This document shows positions 42,529 through 51,547 of a stretch of 64,000 nt of DNA, piece by piece. The position numbers and the translations under genes are program-made. The stretch lies in the NCBI RefSeq assembly GCF_900143005.1, contig NZ_FRCS01000007.1, forward strand, positions 124,001 through 188,000. Direction: 5' to 3'. The notes beneath the pieces were generated by a model, which saw only the letters and a list, made by a program, of their open reading frames with translations, had not been told where the DNA came from and did not search any database. Within the stretch, counting starts at the first letter, position 1, and each line of letters starts with the position of its first letter. The DNA is from Cryptosporangium aurantiacum (lineage in GTDB: Bacteria; Actinomycetota; Actinomycetes; Mycobacteriales; Cryptosporangiaceae).

Positions 42529-43410
42529 TCAGCCCGCGCAGACCGGGCGGGCCAGGTCGACGAACGCCTTGGCGGCGGGGGAGAGCTGCCCGCTGCGCCA
42601 CATCATCACCGCGCCGTGCACCAGCGGCGGCGTCGTCGGCACCACGACCGCGCCGCGCACGGCGGCGTCCTCGGCGAGTCGCGCCGGTAACACGGTCGCG
42701 CCCGCACCGGCGAGGACCAGCGGCACGATCGCGGCCCGGTGGGTCGTCTCGACCGCGACCCGCGGCGGAGTGCCGCAGACGCTCAGCTCGCGGTCGACGA
42801 GCGTCCGCATCGCGGTGCCCTCCGGCGTCGAGACCAGCGGCCGGTTGGCGAGCGCGGCCACCGGGATCGGAGAGTCGGGCTCACCGCCGGTGCCGGGCGG
42901 GAGCACCGCGAAGAACTCCTGATCCGGCAGGCGAAGGTGGTCCAGCCCTTCCGCGGTTCCCCGCGACTCGGCCAGCCCCAGCTCGCAGTCCCCGTTGAGC
43001 ACCATGCCGGTGACCGCGTCGTCGTGCTCGGGGTCGTCCACCCGGACGTCGACGCGCTCGTGGTCGAGCCGGAACCGTCCGATCAGGCCGGCCAGCGGGT
43101 CGACGGCGAGCGTGGTCAGCGCGACGATGTCCAGCCGTCCGCCGGTCAGCCCGATCACGCTCTCCACCGACGCCCGCGCGGTCGCGAAGTCGCGGAGCAC
43201 CTGCTTGGCCGGGCGGACCAGCGCCTCGCCCGCGGCGGTCAGCCCGACCCCGCGTCCGAGGCGGTCGAACAGCGGCGTGCCGAGGTCGCGCTCCAGCGAG
43301 CGGATCGCCTGGGAGAGCGACGGCTGGGCGACGCGGAGCCGACGGCTCGCGCTGGTGAAGCCGCCGGTCTGAACGATGGCGAGGAAGTACTCCAGCTGGC
43401 GGCGATCCAT
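42529..43410 (-). CDS. LysR-family transcriptional regulator
   Basis: A 293-residue LysR regulator: MDRRQLEYFLAIVQTGGFTSASRRLRVAQPSLSQAIRSLERDLGTPLF is the helix-turn-helix, and the rest is a periplasmic-binding-like effector domain. ATG 43410 is firm. It is divergent from the DUF3604-type/betaine-transporter operon with a 92-bp gap that contains a T-N11-A-like dyad, so it probably controls that operon. Confidence 0.92.
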   Translation of the reverse strand: MDRRQLEYFLAIVQTGGFTSASRRLRVAQPSLSQAIRSLERDLGTPLFDRLGRGVGLTAAGEALVRPAKQVLRDFATARASVESVIGLTGGRLDIVALTTLAVDPLAGLIGRFRLDHERVDVRVDDPEHDDAVTGMVLNGDCELGLAESRGTAEGLDHLRLPDQEFFAVLPPGTGGEPDSPIPVAALANRPLVSTPEGTAMRTLVDRELSVCGTPPRVAVETTHRAAIVPLVLAGAGATVLPARLAEDAAVRGAVVVPTTPPLVHGAVMMWRSGQLSPAAKAFVDLARPVCAG

Positions 43411-43413
43411 ACG

Positions 43414-43430
43414 TAAATCCTATGGGGTTA
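43414..43430. promoter_or_regulatory. Possible LysR operator
   Basis: TAAATCC and GGGGTTA flank TAT in a 17-bp imperfect dyad (five of seven positions pair), with the TAA...TTA ends typical of LysR boxes. It lies three bases upstream of the LysR gene start, where autoregulation would act. Confidence 0.4.
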
Positions 43431-43502
43431 GTCGGAAATCGGTATCGCTCCCCGACCGCCGGGGGATTGTTCTCCTTCGACGTCGAACGAGAAGGTTTGC
43501 GC

Positions 43503-46500
43503 ATGGAGCAGTGCTGCGGTCTGGATCATCATGAGGCCGGGTACACCGCGCGTCAGCGGGCCGACCTCGATCGGGTCCTCGCGTTCAACCGCCGCCTGGC
43601 CGCCGCGATCGACGCGGGCCGCGACACCGCGGAGGTGGTGGCGGCGCTGGATCCGGATCCGCTGCGGTACATGTGGGTCGACGAGGGCAGCGGCCGCCTG
43701 ACCGAGTACCTCGCCACTGCTGAGGCCCTGCTGACGGCGGCACCGCCACTGCCCGGCCACCGCCGCGTCCCCGGCCACGGCGTGGCGCGCCCGCCACGGT
43801 CAGCGGACGCCCCGGCCACGGCGGACGGTGCGCGGCCGACGGCGGCTCGGCCGGCGATCGCGGTGGCGGCGGACGGTCGCGAACTCGCGGTCTGGATCGA
43901 CTGGGAAGCCGGCGTGGGCGAGCGTGTCGTCGCGGCCCTGGACGGCGTCCCGATCGTGCTCACCCCCGAGGCCGCGGACGTCTTCCGCCCCTCGGCGACG
44001 TTCGACGCCGACGGCGTCCCGTGGGTGTTCTACGGCCGTGCCACCGACACCGGGGTGAGCGTTCACGCCCAGCGTCACGACGGCGCCTGGAGTACCCCGG
44101 AGCGGATCAGCGACACCGGCCACCCGAGCTTCAACCAGGAGGTCGTCGCCACCCCGCGCGGCCTCGAGGTCGTCTGGCAGGGCCCGCACGGCACCGGCTT
44201 CGGCATCTGGTCGCGCCGGTGGTCGGGCACCGCCTGGGAACCGACCCGCCTGGCCAGCGCAGGAGCCGCAGGCAACGCCTGGGACCCGGCGGTCGCCGCG
44301 CTCCCGGACGGCCGCAGCGTTTACGCCTGGTCGGAGTACGTCGACGGGTCGTACCGCGTCGTCGTCCGGATCGCCGACGGCCCGATCCGCCCGATCAGCG
44401 CGGGCACCGACTACGCGCTGCACCCGAGCCTCGCGGTCACCACCGACGGCGGCATCTGGTGCGCGTTCGACCTGATCGCGGTCCACGGGCACGGCGGCTC
44501 CGGCCCGACCCGGTTACGCCGGGCGGAGGAACTTGCCGAGGCGCCGACGCTCCTCGGCGCCCGGGATCCCGGCGACGCGATCCCACCCGAACTGTTGCCG
44601 GACGTCACCGCCGCACTCCGGGTCGTGCGCCTCACCCCGGACGGTGTTCAGGAGGCGGACGGCTTGCTGGCCCCGGGCCTCGACGTCGTCCCCGGCGGCC
44701 TTCCGCGCCTGGCTGCGGACGCGAACGGGGGCCTCACCGTGGCCTACCGGATCCACCGCAGGCTGCCGCTGATGACGTACTACTGGGAGGTCGCCGCCCA
44801 GACGCTCGGCCCGGACGGCTGGTCGGCACCGGTGACCTTCCAGGGCAGCGACGGCACGCTGGAGGAGCCCGCGATCTGCCCCGCACCGGGCGGCGTCCGG
44901 ATCGTCTGGCAGACCGACGGCCGTCTGGAGCGCAGCCTCACCTGGACCGAGGGGTTCGGCGGCCGCGAGTGCCCGGTGCTGCTCGAACACCTCGGCTCGG
45001 TGGTCTGGCACGGCATGCACGGCACGGGTCAAGTGCGTACCACGGACCTCCCGGCAGCGGCAGGACCGGCGCTAGCCGGTCCTGCCGCGCCGACGATCGA
45101 GAGCAACGACCGCCGCGAGGCCCGGGAATGGCTCGGTGCCGGAACCGGCCGCTACACCACCGAGGTCGACGGAGAAACCCTCACGCTCTACTGGGGAGAC
45201 CTGCACCGCCACTCGCTGGTCAGCCGCTGCACGTCCGGCGACGAACCGTCGCTGGAGGACTTCTACCGCTACGGCTGGGACGTCTGCGACTACGACTTCT
45301 GGGCGGTCACCGACCACTCCGAGAACAGCAGCGAGTACCAGTGGTGGTCGATCCAGAAGATCGCCGACCTGTTCCGCGTCGACGACCGCTTCGTGCCGTT
45401 CTACGGCTTCGAGTGGACCGGCAACACCGGCCACCAGAACGTCATCTACGGCTCGGTCGACCGCGGCGCCCCGATCTACTCGAGCTTCGCCGCCGGTTCG
45501 CAGACCCCGGACGAACTCTGGGCGAGCCTGCGGCGGCACCCCGCCTACCCGGCGCTGACGATCCCGCACCACCCGGGTTCGGCGATGATCCCGTACGACT
45601 GGAACTACGGCGACCCCGAATACCTGCGGCTGGTCGAGGTGTTCCAGGCCTGCCGCGGGAACTACGAACACGATGGTGCGTTCCGGCAGTATTCGGACGC
45701 CACCCGGCACGGCACGTTCGTGGCCGACGGACTGGGCAAGGGCCACCGCTTCGGCCTGATCGCCAGCTCCGACCACGGCAACGGCGCCAGCTACGTCGGC
45801 GCGTTCGCCGAGCGGCTCACCCGCGACGGCGTCTTCACCGCACTGCGCAATCGCCGTGTCTTCGGCGCCACGACCCGGGACGTCCTGGTCGACGTGCGGG
45901 TCGGCGGCGCGTTCATGGGTTCCGAGATCCGCCGGGACGGCCCCGTGGACATCGAGGTCTACGCGCGGGGCTTCCGCGACCTGGCCCGGATCGAGCTGGT
46001 CCGCAACGGCGAGACGGTGCGGGTCCGCGCGCCCGAACGCCACCTCCCGGACGGCCACCTCGAGCTCCCGATCCGGGTCGAGTTCGGGCAGAGCGGCACC
46101 ACCACGGACTGGAGCGGCCACCTCACGATCGACGGCGGCCGGATCCTGGCGACCCCGTACTGGTCCCCGGAGGTCACCGCCGCCGACGAGCGAACGGTGC
46201 GCTGGACGGCGTCCACCAAGTCGTTCGGGGAGCCCTACGGCGCGCAGCGCGGCGGCGTCGAAATGACGCTCCTCGGGCCGCCCGACGCCCGGGTCACCGT
46301 GAACGGGACCGAAACCACGCTGGAGAAGCTCATCGGCCTCACCCTCCCCGGCGGGGAGGGCGGCCGGCTGACCGTGATCCCCGCGACCGGCGGACTGACC
46401 TCGCTCGGGGCAGCCGAGCAGCGGCTGACGTGGACCGACGACCCGGGCCGCGGCGCGTACTACTACGTCCGCGTGATCCAGGTGGACGGCGAGATGGCAT

Positions 46501-46556
46501 GGTCCTCCCCGGTCTGGGTGGACACCGACCAACCCTCAGGAGACACACCCCGATGA
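43503..46556 (+). CDS. Large DUF3604/CehA-McbA-type PHP-like hydrolase
   Basis: A 1017-residue protein. The N-terminal half has a beta-propeller-like array (segments such as GVPWVFYGRATDTGVSV, GLEVVWQGPHGTGFGIWSRRW and GRSVYAWSEYVDGSYRVVVRI). The C-terminal half has PHP metal motifs: DLHRHS (566-571) and TDHSENSS (with D604 and H605), then IPHHPGSAMIPYDW and SSDHGNGASYVGAF. CehA/McbA relatives hydrolyse carbamate esters. ATG 43503 has GAGAAGG upstream. It overlaps a glycine-betaine-type binding-protein gene (ATGA), so it may release a quaternary amine from a larger molecule before uptake or after it; no signal peptide is seen. Function is inferred from fold and context. Confidence 0.82.
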   Translation: MEQCCGLDHHEAGYTARQRADLDRVLAFNRRLAAAIDAGRDTAEVVAALDPDPLRYMWVDEGSGRLTEYLATAEALLTAAPPLPGHRRVPGHGVARPPRSADAPATADGARPTAARPAIAVAADGRELAVWIDWEAGVGERVVAALDGVPIVLTPEAADVFRPSATFDADGVPWVFYGRATDTGVSVHAQRHDGAWSTPERISDTGHPSFNQEVVATPRGLEVVWQGPHGTGFGIWSRRWSGTAWEPTRLASAGAAGNAWDPAVAALPDGRSVYAWSEYVDGSYRVVVRIADGPIRPISAGTDYALHPSLAVTTDGGIWCAFDLIAVHGHGGSGPTRLRRAEELAEAPTLLGARDPGDAIPPELLPDVTAALRVVRLTPDGVQEADGLLAPGLDVVPGGLPRLAADANGGLTVAYRIHRRLPLMTYYWEVAAQTLGPDGWSAPVTFQGSDGTLEEPAICPAPGGVRIVWQTDGRLERSLTWTEGFGGRECPVLLEHLGSVVWHGMHGTGQVRTTDLPAAAGPALAGPAAPTIESNDRREAREWLGAGTGRYTTEVDGETLTLYWGDLHRHSLVSRCTSGDEPSLEDFYRYGWDVCDYDFWAVTDHSENSSEYQWWSIQKIADLFRVDDRFVPFYGFEWTGNTGHQNVIYGSVDRGAPIYSSFAAGSQTPDELWASLRRHPAYPALTIPHHPGSAMIPYDWNYGDPEYLRLVEVFQACRGNYEHDGAFRQYSDATRHGTFVADGLGKGHRFGLIASSDHGNGASYVGAFAERLTRDGVFTALRNRRVFGATTRDVLVDVRVGGAFMGSEIRRDGPVDIEVYARGFRDLARIELVRNGETVRVRAPERHLPDGHLELPIRVEFGQSGTTTDWSGHLTIDGGRILATPYWSPEVTAADERTVRWTASTKSFGEPYGAQRGGVEMTLLGPPDARVTVNGTETTLEKLIGLTLPGGEGGRLTVIPATGGLTSLGAAEQRLTWTDDPGRGAYYYVRVIQVDGEMAWSSPVWVDTDQPSGDTPR

Positions 46557-47506
46557 TCAGCAGACTCTGTGCTGCGGCCGTGGCGCTAGCCCTCACGGCC
46601 GCCGTCGCCGGCTGCGGCGGCTCCGACACCACGGCGTTCGGCGAGGACGGCGGTGACGGCTCCACGGCGGTGCGGCTCGTCCAGCAGCCTTGGGAGGACC
46701 TGATCGTCGAGAACCAGATCGTCAGCGACATCCTGACGAAGCTGGGTTACTCGCCGTCGGCCCAGGAGGTGTCGGTCCCGCTCGGTGCGCAGGCGCTCTC
46801 CACCGGTAAGGCCGACGCCTATCTCGGCAACTGGTGGCCGTCGCAGGAGAGCGTGTTCGGCAAGCTGATCGACGCCGGTTCGGTGGAGGTGACCGGCACA
46901 CTGCTCACCGGCACCGAGTACGCGCCGGGTATCCCGGGTGACCAGGCCGCGCAGCTGAAGGTCTCGTCGCTGGCCGACCTGGACAAGCACGCCGATGTGT
47001 TCAAGAAGGAGATCCTCGGCATCGAGCCCGGCACTCCCGGCAACCAGTACATCCTGGACGCGATCAAGAAGGACGCGTACGGGCTCGGCGACTGGAAGCT
47101 GGTGCAGAGCAGCACCGAGGCGATGCTCGCCGAGGTCACCCGCCGGGTCGGGAAGAACCAGCCGGTCGTGTTCCTGGCGTGGAAGCCGCACTGGATGGTC
47201 GTGAAGTGGAAGGTCGACTTCCTCGACGACCCGGAGAAGGTCTGGCCGGGTGCCGGGCAGATCCGCGTCCTCACCCGGAAGGGCCTGAAGACCGACGACC
47301 CGAACCTGACGAAGTTCCTCTCGCAGATCAGCGTCGACCCGACGACCGCGTCGGAGTGGATCGACGCGTTCGGCAACCAGAAGAAGTCCGCGAAGGACAT
47401 CGCGTCGGCGTGGCTGGCCGCGAACGAGGACACGGTCACGAAGTGGCTCGACGGGGTCAAAACCGCGGACGGCAAGGACGGCGTGGCCGCGGTGGTGGGA
47501 GGGTGA
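46553..47506 (+). CDS. Glycine betaine/choline-type ABC binding lipoprotein (OpuAC/ProX)
   Basis: A 317-residue solute-binding protein. The signal peptide ends in a lipobox (AVAGC, C21). VRLVQQPWEDLIVENQIVSDILTKLGY, KADAYLGNWWPSQ and VFLAWKPHWMVVKWKVDFLDDP provide the Trp-rich aromatic cage that binds quaternary ammonium groups in OpuAC/ProX. AGGAGA precedes the ATG. The stop overlaps the ATPase gene start. It completes an importer with the next two genes. Confidence 0.92.
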   Translation: MISRLCAAAVALALTAAVAGCGGSDTTAFGEDGGDGSTAVRLVQQPWEDLIVENQIVSDILTKLGYSPSAQEVSVPLGAQALSTGKADAYLGNWWPSQESVFGKLIDAGSVEVTGTLLTGTEYAPGIPGDQAAQLKVSSLADLDKHADVFKKEILGIEPGTPGNQYILDAIKKDAYGLGDWKLVQSSTEAMLAEVTRRVGKNQPVVFLAWKPHWMVVKWKVDFLDDPEKVWPGAGQIRVLTRKGLKTDDPNLTKFLSQISVDPTTASEWIDAFGNQKKSAKDIASAWLAANEDTVTKWLDGVKTADGKDGVAAVVGG

Positions 47507-48666
47507 TTTCCGGGGAGGGTCTGTCCAAGGTCTACGGCCTGAGCCAGAAGCGCGCGGTGGCACTGCTCGATCGGCCGGAGGCGATCGCGAAGGCCGGCGG
47601 GAAGCTCGCCGTGTACGACGTGAGCTTCACGGTCGACGAGGGCGAGCTGTTCGTCCTGATGGGCCTGTCCGGCTCGGGCAAGTCGACGCTGCTCCGGATG
47701 ATCAACCGGCTGCACGAGCCGTCCGCGGGCACGCTGCGGATCGCCGGCGCGGACGTCACCGCGCTCGACGCCGCCGCACTGCGGGAACTGCGCAACCGCC
47801 GGGTCAGCATGGTGTTCCAGCACTTCGCGCTGTTCCCGCACCGCACGGTCCGGCAGAACGCCGCGTACGGCCTGGAGGTACGTGGCGTGCCCGCGCACGA
47901 ACGGCTCGAACGCGCCGACGAGGCGTTGCACCGCGTGGGCCTCGGGTCGTCCGGCGACGCGAAGCCGCACGAGCTGTCCGGCGGCATGCGGCAGCGGGTC
48001 GGGCTGGCGCGGGCGCTGGCCACCGACGCCGACGTGCTGCTGATGGACGAGCCGTTCAGCGCGCTGGACCCGCTGATCCGCCGCGACATGCAGGACCTGC
48101 TGTTGGACCTGCAGTCCGAGCGCCCGCGGACGATCGTGTTCGTCACCCACGACCTCAACGAGGCGATGCGGATCGGCAGCCGGATCATGGTGCTCAAGGA
48201 CGGCCGGGTGCAGCAGTGCGCGACCGGCCCGGAGATCCTCGCGGCCCCGGCGAACGACTACGTCGGCGACTTCATCGCCGACGTCGACCGGTCGCGCGTC
48301 CTCACCGCGGCGACCGTGATGCGTCCGCCGCCGCTGACCACGGGCCTTTCGGTGGCCCCGTCCGACGTGCTCGGACGGCTCGCCTCCAGCGAGGCGTCCG
48401 GCGTGTTCGTCCTCGATGGGGACGAGAAACTGCTGGGCATCGTGGGTGACGACGCGGTGGCGGCCGCCGCCGACGCGGGGGAGCCGGACCTCTCGGCGCG
48501 GGTGGCCGACGGGTACCACACGGTGCCGCCGGACCGGCCGCTCGCCGACCTCCTCCACCTGGCCGGGCACCCGACCGTGCCGCTCGTGGTCGTCGACGAC
48601 GGACGCCTGGTGGGGGTCGTCCCGACCACGGACCTGCTCACCGCGCTGGGAGGCCCCCGTGCCTAG
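47503..48666 (+). CDS. Betaine/choline-type ABC ATPase with CBS domains (ProV/OpuAA)
   Basis: A 387-residue ABC ATPase: Walker A GLSGSGKST (54-62), signature LSGGMRQRVGLARAL, Walker B VLLMDEPFSALDP and VTHDLNEAMRIG are intact. Two C-terminal CBS domains (about 270-380) are osmosensing elements in OpuA-type systems. The N-terminus YGLSQKRAVALL matches ProV. It starts at GTG 47503, overlapping the binding-protein stop by four bases. Uptake of an osmolyte or quaternary amine is the likely job. Confidence 0.94.
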   Translation: MISGEGLSKVYGLSQKRAVALLDRPEAIAKAGGKLAVYDVSFTVDEGELFVLMGLSGSGKSTLLRMINRLHEPSAGTLRIAGADVTALDAAALRELRNRRVSMVFQHFALFPHRTVRQNAAYGLEVRGVPAHERLERADEALHRVGLGSSGDAKPHELSGGMRQRVGLARALATDADVLLMDEPFSALDPLIRRDMQDLLLDLQSERPRTIVFVTHDLNEAMRIGSRIMVLKDGRVQQCATGPEILAAPANDYVGDFIADVDRSRVLTAATVMRPPPLTTGLSVAPSDVLGRLASSEASGVFVLDGDEKLLGIVGDDAVAAAADAGEPDLSARVADGYHTVPPDRPLADLLHLAGHPTVPLVVVDDGRLVGVVPTTDLLTALGGPRA

Positions 48667-49588
48667 GGTCCCGATCGGCGAGTGGGTCGACTCGTTCATC
48701 CAGTTCCTGCTCGACCACTTCGGCGGCGTGTTCGACGGGCTGGCCTCGGCGGTGACGTCGCTGGTCAACGGCCTCTACTGGGTGCTGCACACGCCGCCGT
48801 ACGGCGTCGTGATCGCGGTGTTCGCGCTGCTGGCCTGGGTGGCGACGCGGCGCTGGCAGCTGGTGATCTTCACCGTGCTCGCGTTCCTGCTCATCGTCTC
48901 GATGGAGCTGTGGACCGCGGCGATGCAGACGCTGACCGTCGTGCTGCTGGCCGCGGTCGCAGCGGTGCTCATCGGGGTGCCGATCGGGGTGTGGGCCGCC
49001 CGGAGCGCGCGGACCGCGGCGGTCGTGCGGCCGGTGCTGGACTTCATGCAGACGCTGCCGGTGTTCGTGTACCTGATCCCGTCGGTGTTCTTCTTCGGGA
49101 TCGGTGTGGTGCCGGGAACCGTGTCGACGACGCTGTTCGCGATCCCGCCCGCGGTCCGCCTGACCGAGCTGGGGATCCGACAGGTCGACACCGAGATCGT
49201 CGAGGCCGCGCACGCGTTCGGGTCGCGTCCGGGGCAGATCCTGCGGCAGGTGCAGTTGCCGCTGGCGTTGCCGTCGATCATGGCCGGCGTGAACCAGGTG
49301 ATCATGCTGGCGCTGTCGATGGTGGTGATCGCGGGCATGGTCGGCGCCGGTGGGCTGGGCGAGGTCGTCGTCCGTGGCGTCACCCAGCTGGACATCGGCG
49401 CCGGGTTCGAGGGTGGCCTGGCGGTCGTGATCCTGGCGATCTACCTGGACCGGGTCACGGGCGGCTTCGGCTCGGGCACGTTCCAAGGCTTCCGCCTGCG
49501 CCGCACTGCGGCGCGGCGCAGCCGTGCTACAACCCGGTCTCCGGAGCCAGCAGGGAGCGGCGGACGTCCATCCAGTTCTGGGCGGTGA
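48659..49588 (+). CDS. Betaine/choline-type ABC permease (ProW/OpuAB)
   Basis: A 309-residue permease with about seven membrane segments and the family motif DFMQTLPVFVYLIPSVFFFGIGVVPG, plus EIVEAAHAFGSRPGQILRQVQLPLALPSI as the ATPase-contact loop. GTG 48659 has GGGAGG five bases upstream and overlaps the ATPase gene by eight bases. The last 21 residues (ATTRSPEPAGSGGRPSSSGR) are hydrophilic and are encoded opposite the 3' end of the TetR gene, so the C-terminus may be a recent extension. Confidence 0.93.
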   Translation: MPRVPIGEWVDSFIQFLLDHFGGVFDGLASAVTSLVNGLYWVLHTPPYGVVIAVFALLAWVATRRWQLVIFTVLAFLLIVSMELWTAAMQTLTVVLLAAVAAVLIGVPIGVWAARSARTAAVVRPVLDFMQTLPVFVYLIPSVFFFGIGVVPGTVSTTLFAIPPAVRLTELGIRQVDTEIVEAAHAFGSRPGQILRQVQLPLALPSIMAGVNQVIMLALSMVVIAGMVGAGGLGEVVVRGVTQLDIGAGFEGGLAVVILAIYLDRVTGGFGSGTFQGFRLRRTAARRSRATTRSPEPAGSGGRPSSSGR

Positions 49589-50156
49589 GCCGCCGGATCG
49601 CCCGGATCAGCGTCTCCGCCAGGTCGAAGCTCGGATCGACGAGCCACTGCGCCGTCAACCCGTCCCACACCGCGACGATCTGCCGTGCGACGTCCGCCGG
49701 GTCGAGCCCCGGATGGGCGTCGCCGGATCGTTGCCGCTCCTCCACGAGCCGTCGGAACTCGTCGATCGCGGCGGCGTTCCTTCGCGCGAAGTACTCCGCG
49801 GCCGGGTGATCCGGGGTCGCGGCGTTCCCGGCCAGCACGGTGTGCAGCCGCAGTACCGGTTCGTGGTGCGTGGTGGCGCGCCGGACGAACGCCCGTAATC
49901 CGGCGAGGTCGCGTACCTCGCGGTCCGCGCTCGCCGCGTCCGCGTACTCCAGCGCGGCCACCAGCAGGTGATCCTTGCCCGGGAAGTGGTACAGAACCGT
50001 CGCCTCGCTGGTGCGGGCCCGCCGCGCCACCTCGGCGGTCGTGACCTGCGCGTGCCCCTTCTCCTCGACGAGGCGGAGCACGGCGCGGGCGATCTCGCGA
50101 CGCCGACCGGCGGTGCGTGCGTACTGACCACGTTGTCTGTTCGGCACGGTGCACAT
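49527..50156 (-). CDS. TetR-family transcriptional regulator
   Basis: A 209-residue TetR regulator. ARTAGRRREIARAVLRLVEEKGHAQVTTAEVARRARTSEATVLYHFPGKDHLL is the DNA-binding domain. ATG 50156 is taken as the start; a GTG at 50147 is also possible and no ribosome site decides. It is convergent with the betaine-type permease, with a 62-base overlap of coding ends. Its target is not obvious; the 209-bp gap to the right shows no palindrome. Confidence 0.85.
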   Translation of the reverse strand: MCTVPNRQRGQYARTAGRRREIARAVLRLVEEKGHAQVTTAEVARRARTSEATVLYHFPGKDHLLVAALEYADAASADREVRDLAGLRAFVRRATTHHEPVLRLHTVLAGNAATPDHPAAEYFARRNAAAIDEFRRLVEERQRSGDAHPGLDPADVARQIVAVWDGLTAQWLVDPSFDLAETLIRAIRRLTAQNWMDVRRSLLAPETGL

Positions 50157-50365
50157 CCAACGCCCGATCGCTCGCGGGATGTTCGAAACCTGAGTGAATT
50201 CCAATCTTTAAGGTCGCCGGATCTCGTGCGCGCAGGTCAGTGCGGTGCTTAGCCTGTTGGCGCCGGGGAGGAACCCGGCTCGACTCAACTTTCGCGCGCC
50301 ACGGTCCGGCGATGGGAGCACCGCGATGACACAGCGACGCGCAGGTCCCTGATCGCGCGGGCAGG
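50157..50365. other. 209-bp intergenic region
   Basis: This stretch between the TetR gene and the cupin gene carries the promoter of the TetR gene and the end of the cupin transcript. It is less GC-rich near 50185-50215. I see no gene, hairpin with a T-tract or clear operator. Confidence 0.5.
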
Positions 50366-50773
50366 TTACTCGGACACCATTTGATCGTCGGCGGAAAGGT
50401 GCTCGACGGTCTTGCCGGTCGCCAGGAAAGTCCGCGTGACGAACGCGGAATCGTAAACCCACAAAATGGTCATCGGCGTGTCGCCGATATTGCGGAATGC
50501 GTGGGGAATTCCGGCCTCGACATAAGTCGTGTCGTAGACCTCGAGCGGGGTGATCTCCCCGTCGGTCTCGACCTCGGCAACCCCCGATAGGAGGGTCACG
50601 TGCTCGACGCAGTTGTGCGTGTGCAGGGGAGCCCCGGTACCGACCGGGTAAGTGCTGATGCCCGACGTCAGCGTCGTCTTCTCCACCGCGCTGTGCTTCG
50701 TGATCAGCGGGATCGTGGCGACGCTGCCGCCGCGGTCCAGGCGCGTGACCTGCGCTGCCTTGATGATCGTCAT
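50366..50773 (-). CDS. Cupin-domain protein
   Basis: A 135-residue single-domain cupin. [20 protein letters not shown] supplies the first metal motif (His-x-His, then Glu and His) and [21 protein letters not shown] the second. Such proteins bind Fe or Mn and act as dioxygenases, isomerases or regulators of small aromatic or sugar acids. ATG 50773 has GGAAGG seven bases upstream. It is divergent from the decarboxylase-like and ABC genes and probably part of the same regulon. Confidence 0.87.
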   Translation of the reverse strand: MTIIKAAQVTRLDRGGSVATIPLITKHSAVEKTTLTSGISTYPVGTGAPLHTHNCVEHVTLLSGVAEVETDGEITPLEVYDTTYVEAGIPHAFRNIGDTPMTILWVYDSAFVTRTFLATGKTVEHLSADDQMVSE

Positions 50774-50953
50774 GGTGGAGCCTTCCGACGGGGGCGGTGT
50801 CGCCACCCGAGACTAGGCCCGTCGGATGCCGTCCGGACGCCCCGAACGCGAACGCTAATGTTTCGCGCTCCGGCCAGTGCACCTGGTGGACATCGACGGG
50901 GGGTTTCCGCAGGATTACGTCACCCCGAGAAATTGCCTCTCAGAACTTGGACG

Positions 50954-51547
50954 GTGCACGTGCGACTTCCTCCGCTGGATGAGCTGACCCCGCGTCAGGC
51001 GGAAATCAGTGAGCGAATCGCTTCCCGCCGGGGTGGCACGCGCGGGCCATTCCTGGTCTGGTTACGCAGCCCCGAATTGTGTGAGCGCGTCGAGGCGCTC
51101 GGCGCGTTCTGCCGATTCGAATCGTCGCTTCCGCTCCGCCTGCGTGAGCTCAGCCTGCTGATCGCCGCCCGTCACTTCGACGCCGCGTACTCGTGGAACG
51201 CGCACGCGGACAAGGCCGTCGAGGTCGGGATCCCCGCCGAGAGCGTCCAGCAGCTGGCCCAGGGCGTCACCCCGGACTTCGGCGACGACCACGAGGCCGC
51301 GATCCTCTATCGCTTCTCGACCGAGGTGCTGGAGAAGCACTTCGTCAGCGACGAGACGTTCGCGGCCGGCCTGGCGGCGTTCGGCGAGCAGGGCCTCGTC
51401 GACCTGATCGGCAGCCTCGGCAACTACTCGATGCTCGCGATGCTGCTCAACACGTTCCAGGTCGACCTCAAGCCCGGCTGGACCGAGCCGTACCCGGACG
51501 TCCGGGGCTTCGCGAAAGTCGCGCCAGAGACGGCGACACCGGCGTGA
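50954..51547 (+). CDS. Carboxymuconolactone-decarboxylase/AhpD-like protein
   Basis: A 197-residue helical protein of the CMD family. LSLLIAARHFDAAYSWNAHADKAVEVGI matches the family core, but the redox Cys pair of AhpD is replaced by Tyr-Ser-Trp-Asn-Ala-His, as in decarboxylase-type members. GTG 50954 or 50960 is the start; neither has a ribosome site. The gene overlaps the ABC permease (GTGA), so the protein is made with the importer. A role in ring-cleavage product metabolism would fit the downstream operon (inference). Confidence 0.82.
   Translation: MHVRLPPLDELTPRQAEISERIASRRGGTRGPFLVWLRSPELCERVEALGAFCRFESSLPLRLRELSLLIAARHFDAAYSWNAHADKAVEVGIPAESVQQLAQGVTPDFGDDHEAAILYRFSTEVLEKHFVSDETFAAGLAAFGEQGLVDLIGSLGNYSMLAMLLNTFQVDLKPGWTEPYPDVRGFAKVAPETATPA

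Noticed and set aside
44021-46545. Long alternative frame through the DUF3604-type gene
   Set aside because: Arg/Pro/Gly-rich shadow of a gene with clear PHP motifs in another frame.
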